A stretch of 56,063 bases of DNA, from contig CALMMG010000073.1 of the NCBI GenBank assembly GCA_937868185.1, forward strand, positions 1 to 56,063, written 5' to 3'. Origin of the DNA: an uncultured Pseudomonadota bacterium. GTDB lineage: Bacteria > Desulfobacterota > Desulfobulbia > Desulfobulbales > Desulfurivibrionaceae. Position 1 is the stretch's first letter. The number at the start of each line of letters is the position of its first letter. Made by a program: the position numbers and the translations under genes. Positions 51,935 through 56,063 of the stretch are shown here, one piece after another. Below the pieces are notes generated by a model. The model worked only from the letters and a program-made list of their open reading frames with translations, was not told where the DNA came from and did not search any database.

Positions 51935-53254
51935 CTACGTGTTTGACGTTGCCTGCATCGGCACCACCTGCCCGTGTTGGGTCTTGATCCGCTCTTGGAT
52001 GGCATCGGTGATCTTCTGCATGGGGTCCCGCAGGCGATCAACATTCAGGACGATATATCCTCCGGTAACATCGCCAAGCTGTTGTTTGTGGTTCAAGAGC
52101 GCCTTTACTGTGTAGACAGACAAGTCCAGGCTTTCAGCAATGGTGGCAAAGGTTCTCCGCAGGTCGTGACAGGCAAAGGTGATCCCAGTGGTTACGGTCA
52201 CGGCGTCTATGGCTCTCTTCGGCTCCTGTAAATATCCGGCCTTTCCGGTGCTGGGGAAAACATACGGGTTGTCAGACCACGCCTCGGCCTTACGCTTCAT
52301 CAGGAGATTTATCAAGTAGTCGCTCAGCGGCAAGGTATGAGGCTCCCCGTTCTTCGTGTCGGGAATAGTGAAACAACCTTCCTGAAAGTCCACCTGGTCC
52401 CAGCGCAGCCCTGCCGCTTCATTTCGCCGCAGTCCGGTATGAAGCAGGAACAAAAGAAAATCCCTAGTAATGAGGTTGTCCAGAGCTTCAACGGCCTTAC
52501 TCCATGCTGGCAAGTCGCTGTTTTTGATAAGCGTCCGCCGCCGATCAACCTTGAACCAGGCCTTTCTTTTGCGGGAAGAAAGAATAGTCACGGGGTTTGC
52601 GTAAAGTGTTCCACCTTCTTCATCTTCAAAGGCATAATTGAGAACTGCCCGCAGCGTCCGGAAACAGTTGTCAGCCGCCCCTTCTCGGCGCTTCGGGTCT
52701 GCTATCTTCTTTTTTGTGTCGGCTCCCTTTTTAAAAACTTGCCGTTGTCGCTTGCCGGTGGCTATGTCCTGGTGACGATGCTTCACCATATCCCGTGTGA
52801 TCTCTGTAGCCGGTCGATCAAGCCAGTCCGCCAGATACAGCCGGAACAGATCACGGTATGTCTTCACGGTTCGGGGTTTCAGTTTCCCTTTCTGCAAATA
52901 GTCATCAAGCACCGCCTGAAGGGTGACACTCTGTTGTTTCTCTTCACGACGTTTTTTTGCAGCTTGTTGATTGTTGTCCCGCTCAACCTGATTCGGGTCA
53001 ACCCCTTGAGCCATCTCGCCCAGCTTGGCCAAAGCTTCCTTCCGAGCTTCTTCGGCGGATATGAGCTTGGCACTCTTAAGCATCACCCGCACACGCCTGT
53101 TCCCAATATGTGCCCGGACAAAATACTTCTTCCCCGTGGCTGATACCCGCACACCAAAACCGTCTAATTCGGAATCGTAGTAATCAACTTGCTTGCCCTT
53201 GTCGGCAAAGGGTAACTTCTCGACGGTGATCTTCGTCAACTTGGCCTTGTTCAT
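51935..53254 (-). CDS. Tyrosine-type site-specific integrase (P4-like)
   Basis: 439 residues. The N-terminal arm-binding DUF4102-like domain (DSELDGFGVRVSATGKKYF) is followed by a core-binding domain (about 110-215) and the catalytic domain. The catalytic set is visible: Arg276 (TGLRRNEA), His363 and Arg366 (CHDLRRTF), His389 (LLNHK) and Tyr400 (GGYIVL). It lies 155 bp from attR, reading into the element, with an arm-type repeat just upstream of its start. It is expected to integrate into the tRNA-Arg 3' end. Confidence 0.95.
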   Translation of the reverse strand: MNKAKLTKITVEKLPFADKGKQVDYYDSELDGFGVRVSATGKKYFVRAHIGNRRVRVMLKSAKLISAEEARKEALAKLGEMAQGVDPNQVERDNNQQAAKKRREEKQQSVTLQAVLDDYLQKGKLKPRTVKTYRDLFRLYLADWLDRPATEITRDMVKHRHQDIATGKRQRQVFKKGADTKKKIADPKRREGAADNCFRTLRAVLNYAFEDEEGGTLYANPVTILSSRKRKAWFKVDRRRTLIKNSDLPAWSKAVEALDNLITRDFLLFLLHTGLRRNEAAGLRWDQVDFQEGCFTIPDTKNGEPHTLPLSDYLINLLMKRKAEAWSDNPYVFPSTGKAGYLQEPKRAIDAVTVTTGITFACHDLRRTFATIAESLDLSVYTVKALLNHKQQLGDVTGGYIVLNVDRLRDPMQKITDAIQERIKTQHGQVVPMQATSNT

Positions 53255-53267
53255 CTTGGCAGTCCCT

Positions 53268-53290
53268 CATAGGGTCAATATAGGGTCAGT
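53268..53290 (+). repeat. Right arm-type repeat of the integrase
   Basis: CATAGGGTC-AA-TATAGGGTCAGT, 14 bp upstream of the integrase start. Same orientation as 39188-39210 and differing at two central bases. Its position also suits autoregulation of the integrase. Confidence 0.75.
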
Positions 53291-53409
53291 GATATGTCGA
53301 ACCAGGAGTAAGCTCGATAGAACAAGAATATGCTATAAACTGAGGGGTGTCAAGGGATTGCAGAAATAGAGAGAACAAGGCGGGGTGTTAAATAGTGGCC
53401 AATTTACAA

Positions 53410-53456
53410 ACTACGAATCCGCAGGTCGCACGTTCGAATCGTGCCGGGCGCACCAG
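53410..53456 (+). repeat. attR, right 47-bp direct repeat
   Basis: 3' half of tRNA-Arg plus G, identical to 39087-39133. There is no 5' half, so it is not a functional tRNA. Confidence 0.95.
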
Positions 53457-53463
53457 CAATACC

Positions 53464-53497
53464 AAGGACTTAGGGGAATTCCCTAGGTCCTTTTTTT
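53464..53497 (+). terminator. Original tRNA-Arg terminator, displaced by the element
   Basis: AAGGACTTAGGG pairs with CCCTAGGTCCTT (one G-T) followed by TTTTTTT, 7 bp after attR. It was presumably the host terminator of tRNA-Arg before insertion. Confidence 0.8.
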
Positions 53498-53949
53498 GTT
53501 GTCCGGTCGCCCTCCTGTACTTGACGTGAAATTCCTTATTCGAAATGGGTTTTTTTTATCCAGTTTTTCGCGAGCCCACCAAGACAACCAAGTCCACAGT
53601 GTGCTTGGGCTTTTCCTATCCTGTCTCACCCTCTTTTTAAGTGAACACATAGGCCCTCTCTCTGCTACCAAAGCCTACACAGTCCACCGTGCCACATGAC
53701 TGGGTTCCCGTTCAGGCTCTACCAACTCCGCATACGACGTCGCAAAACTAACTTTTTCAAATCTCCCTAAAAATAATGACCTCCGACATAGGGAAATATC
53801 GTACTCCTAATCGCCACCCAACATACCAGTGTGCCCGATTAAAATGGGGGCAACCACAGACGAGCCCATTTTTTTTCATCCTCTTCACTTTTTCTTCATT
53901 TTCCTGCTGTAAGTTCCTGTGACCATCCCGAAGGATCAGGGCGAATTGA
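53498..53949. other. Intergenic region right of the element
   Basis: 452 bp. I see no supported gene; short open frames on both strands lack ribosome sites and family features. Promoter signals for the HAD gene are not clear. Confidence 0.5.
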
Positions 53950-54741
53950 ATGAGAGGAACCGCTACAACAAATATGAGACAAGCAACGCGCTATACACCT
54001 GCACCATTTTCTGAACAGGCGGAGTTTTTCGTAACCATCGATTTTGACGGCACCATCAATAAGTTGGATGTAACCGACGCCGTCATTAAAAAATTCGCCC
54101 GGTCTGGCTGGCAGGAGGCGGAAAAACTCTGGGAAGAGGGGCGCATAGGCTCACGGGAATGTCTCGCGCGCCAGATGGCGCTCATAGATGCTCCCTTGGA
54201 ACACCTTGTCGAGTATGCCTGCACGCATCCGATAGATCCCGCCTTCCCTGATTTCATGAGATTGCTCCGGGGGGCCGGCATACCATTCGCCATCATAAGT
54301 GATGGGTTCAAGCCGATCATCAATGGTATCCTGGCAGCAGCCGGGTTTTCAGATTTACCGGTCTATGCCAACGATCTGCTTGAGGATGAAACCGGCCTCA
54401 AGACAATCTTCCCCAACACCAGCGGAGTGTGCCAATCAGGCACCTGCAAATGCAAGACTGCCGATCTGCTGGCCGAAGGACTTCCCATCGTTCATATCGG
54501 CGATGGCCGCAGCGATTTTTGTATCTCGAGAATGGCGATGCATGTCTTCTGCCGAGGCAAACTCACCGGCTACTGCGTGGAAAACGAGATCCCGCACTCG
54601 ACGTTCACGGATTTCCAGGGGGTGCAAGAAGCCCTCGAGACTTTTTTAAACGGCGAGGCACTCTTGTCCCTGGAACAAAATGTCAGCATAGGGCGGTCAC
54701 GTTCTTTCGCCAACCAACACCCCAGGGGCTTGGCTGCATGA
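53950..54741 (+). CDS. HAD-family phosphatase (HAD-IB, SerB/MtnX-like)
   Basis: 263 residues. Motif I is TIDFDGTINKLD with Asp31 and Asp33; motif II is in FAIISDGFKPI; motif IV is VHIGDGRSDFC. The cap region and spacing are like phosphoserine or MtnX-type phosphatases. It lies 96 bp upstream of a class III aminotransferase in the same direction. The two may act on one pathway, for example dephosphorylation of an intermediate that is then transaminated, but the substrate is unknown. A later in-frame ATG (53974) is an alternative start. Confidence 0.82.
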   Translation: MRGTATTNMRQATRYTPAPFSEQAEFFVTIDFDGTINKLDVTDAVIKKFARSGWQEAEKLWEEGRIGSRECLARQMALIDAPLEHLVEYACTHPIDPAFPDFMRLLRGAGIPFAIISDGFKPIINGILAAAGFSDLPVYANDLLEDETGLKTIFPNTSGVCQSGTCKCKTADLLAEGLPIVHIGDGRSDFCISRMAMHVFCRGKLTGYCVENEIPHSTFTDFQGVQEALETFLNGEALLSLEQNVSIGRSRSFANQHPRGLAA

Positions 54742-54837
54742 TCTATGACTGATCACCTCCGCCGTCACGATGCCCAGTAATCAATAAACTTGTTAGCCTA
54801 TCGCTCTAAATTAATACCTTAAAAAGGAAAACCTCTC

Positions 54838-56063
54838 ATGGAACATGACGAACTCACCACCAAAGAACTTCTGGAACTTGAGGCCGAGTACTGCTCCTAC
54901 GGCGATACGGTTCACTATCTCAAAGATCCCATCATCTTTAAACGCTGTGATGGTTCTTGGATGTTCGACCTCGATGAGCGACCGTATCTGGACATGCAGA
55001 TGTGGTACTCCGCAGTCAATTTCGGCTACCGGAACAGGGAGATAGAAGAGGCCCACAACAAACAGATGGCCATGCTCCCGCAGGTGGCCTCCCAGTATCT
55101 GCACCGGGAAAAGATCCTGCTTTCCGCCACCATCGCCAAGGAAACCGGCAAACGATTCGGGGAAAAAGGGCGGGTGCATTTCAATGTCGGCGGGGCCCAG
55201 GCCATCGAAGACAGCATTAAGGTCGTGAGAAATTTCAAACACGGCAAATCGCTGATGTTCGCCTTCATGGGCGGCTATCATGGCCGCACCCTTGCCGCCA
55301 CCGAGATAACCAGCAGCTTTAGGTACCGAAAACGGTTCGGCCATTTTGCCAATCGGGCGACATTCATACCCTTCCCCTACTGCTACAGATGTTTTTACGA
55401 AAAAGACCGCAAAACCTGCGACTATTACTGCGTCAAGGAGTTCGAGCGTCTTTTCGAGACCGAATACTACGGGGTTATAGACACCAAGGACAATGAGGTC
55501 GAATACGCCGCCTTCTTTGTGGAACCCCTGCAGGCCACCGGCGGTTATATCGTCCCGCCGCCCGAATACTTCAAACGCTTGGAGCAGGTGCTAAAAAAAT
55601 ACAATATCCTGCTGGTGGATGACGAAATCCAGATGGGCTTCTACCGAACCGGCAAACTCTGGGCAATGGAACACTTCGGTGCCACCCCCGATATTGTCGC
55701 CTTTGCCAAATCCCTGACCAATGGCCTGAACCCGCTCTCCGGCCTCTGGGCACGGGAGGAACTGATAACACCCCAAATGTTCCCCCCCGGCTCGACCCAT
55801 TCCACCTTTTCCAGCAATCCCCTGGGAACAGCGGCGGGCCTTGCCGCAATGCAATACATGAAAACCGCCAATCTTGAAGAGGTCGTGCCGGAAAAGGGGG
55901 CCTATCTCCTCTCCCGCCTGCGGGAGCTGCAAAAGAAATACCCCGTCATCGGGGATGTGGATGGACTGGGTCTCGCCATCAGGGTGGAGATGACCAAACC
56001 GGACGGCTTTACCCCGAACCGGGAGCTGACCGATGCCATATTCCAAGAAGGCATGGCGGGCAA
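54838..56063 (+). CDS. Class III PLP-dependent aminotransferase, 3'-truncated by the window
   Basis: Fold-type I aminotransferase of the acetylornithine/4-aminobutyrate family, at least 408 residues and running off the window. AAGGA precedes the ATG at 54838. Landmarks are HFNVGGAQAIEDSIKVVRN, the MGGYHGRTLAATEIT substrate/cofactor segment, VEPLQATGGYIVPP, LLVDDEIQMGFYRTGKLW and the PLP-Lys region AFAKSLTNG (about residue 290). The insertion CYRCFYEKDRKTCDYYC (about 182-198) holds four Cys, which is unusual for the family and may bind metal. The substrate is unknown. Confidence 0.9.
   Translation, partial: MEHDELTTKELLELEAEYCSYGDTVHYLKDPIIFKRCDGSWMFDLDERPYLDMQMWYSAVNFGYRNREIEEAHNKQMAMLPQVASQYLHREKILLSATIAKETGKRFGEKGRVHFNVGGAQAIEDSIKVVRNFKHGKSLMFAFMGGYHGRTLAATEITSSFRYRKRFGHFANRATFIPFPYCYRCFYEKDRKTCDYYCVKEFERLFETEYYGVIDTKDNEVEYAAFFVEPLQATGGYIVPPPEYFKRLEQVLKKYNILLVDDEIQMGFYRTGKLWAMEHFGATPDIVAFAKSLTNGLNPLSGLWAREELITPQMFPPGSTHSTFSSNPLGTAAGLAAMQYMKTANLEEVVPEKGAYLLSRLRELQKKYPVIGDVDGLGLAIRVEMTKPDGFTPNRELTDAIFQEGMAG

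Larger units (their letters stand above)
39087..53456. mobile_element. 14.3-kb integrative element in tRNA-Arg(ACG)
   Basis: Flanked by a perfect 47-bp direct repeat (39087-39133 and 53410-53456), of which the left copy belongs to an intact tRNA-Arg and the right copy is only the 3' half. Just inside the right end is a tyrosine integrase reading leftward, followed by an AT-rich unknown gene, an excisionase-type HTH gene and a primase-helicase. The left half is cargo: cysC, a lipoprotein hydrolase, a TPR-sulfotransferase and an autotransporter. There are no capsid, tail or conjugation genes, so it resembles a P4-like or satellite-type genomic island. It probably needs a helper for transfer. 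Confidence 0.93.

Noticed and set aside
53410-53456. Second tRNA-Arg gene
   Set aside because: Only the 3' half is present; it is the attR copy.
1-56063. CRISPR arrays, rRNA operon, insertion sequences
   Set aside because: I saw no regularly spaced short repeats, no rRNA sequence and no transposase gene; the only regular repeats are protein-coding ones in the autotransporter and TPR genes.

Overview
The window looks like part of a chromosome from a sulfate-reducing or sulfur-metabolising Desulfobacterota bacterium, most likely of the Desulfobulbales type. This is inferred from gene content only: an HdrC/MvhD/MetV cluster, two small siroheme [4Fe-4S] reductase-like proteins, a multiheme c-type cytochrome fused to a quinol-oxidase-like membrane protein, FeoAB with a FeoB-associated Cys-rich peptide, and a CysB-type LysR regulator. 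No 16S rRNA gene is present, so the assignment cannot be proven here.

Layout. 1-2.75 kb: 3' part of kdsD, then hdrC-mvhD-metV. 3.1-8.8 kb (minus strand): rmuC, then gapA-rimI-pgk-tpiA-secG-tRNA-Leu(GAG). 8.9-10.2 kb: a small unknown gene, a low-molecular-weight siroheme sulfite-reductase-like gene and a CAU tRNA. 10.3-17.2 kb: nif3-like gene, zinc-ribbon coiled-coil gene, RNase P RNA, ispDF fusion, thpR, aroD-aroE-aroA. 17.2-22.3 kb (minus): a PAS-GGDEF-EAL sensor and pgi. 22.5-28.4 kb: J-domain protein, M48 protease with TPRs, cobO, a flavodoxin-like gene, protoporphyrinogen oxidase and a small CxxC protein. 28.4-29.8 kb (minus): dnaA. 30.3-34.0 kb: two CydA-like membrane proteins, the second carrying eight CXXCH motifs. 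34.3-39 kb: feoA-feoB-FeoB-associated peptide, LysR regulator, a siroheme/ferredoxin protein and tRNA-Arg(ACG).

39.1-53.5 kb is a 14.3-kb integrative element in the 3' end of tRNA-Arg(ACG). It is bounded by a perfect 47-bp direct repeat, has 23-bp arm-type repeats inside both ends, and carries a tyrosine integrase, an excisionase-type HTH gene and a primase-helicase. Its cargo forms one coherent block: APS kinase (makes PAPS), a TPR-sulfotransferase (uses PAPS), a translationally coupled lipoprotein hydrolase, and a divergent 1085-residue autotransporter whose passenger has about 12 repeats, each with an invariant Tyr in an AYG[I/V] motif. The working hypothesis is a mobile cell-surface sulfation system, perhaps sulfating the repeat Tyr residues of the autotransporter. 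This is the most interesting candidate in the window. Dissimilatory sulfate reduction proceeds from APS, so a dedicated PAPS-making enzyme next to a sulfotransferase stands out.

53.5-56 kb: host DNA resumes with a HAD-family phosphatase and a class III aminotransferase that runs off the end.
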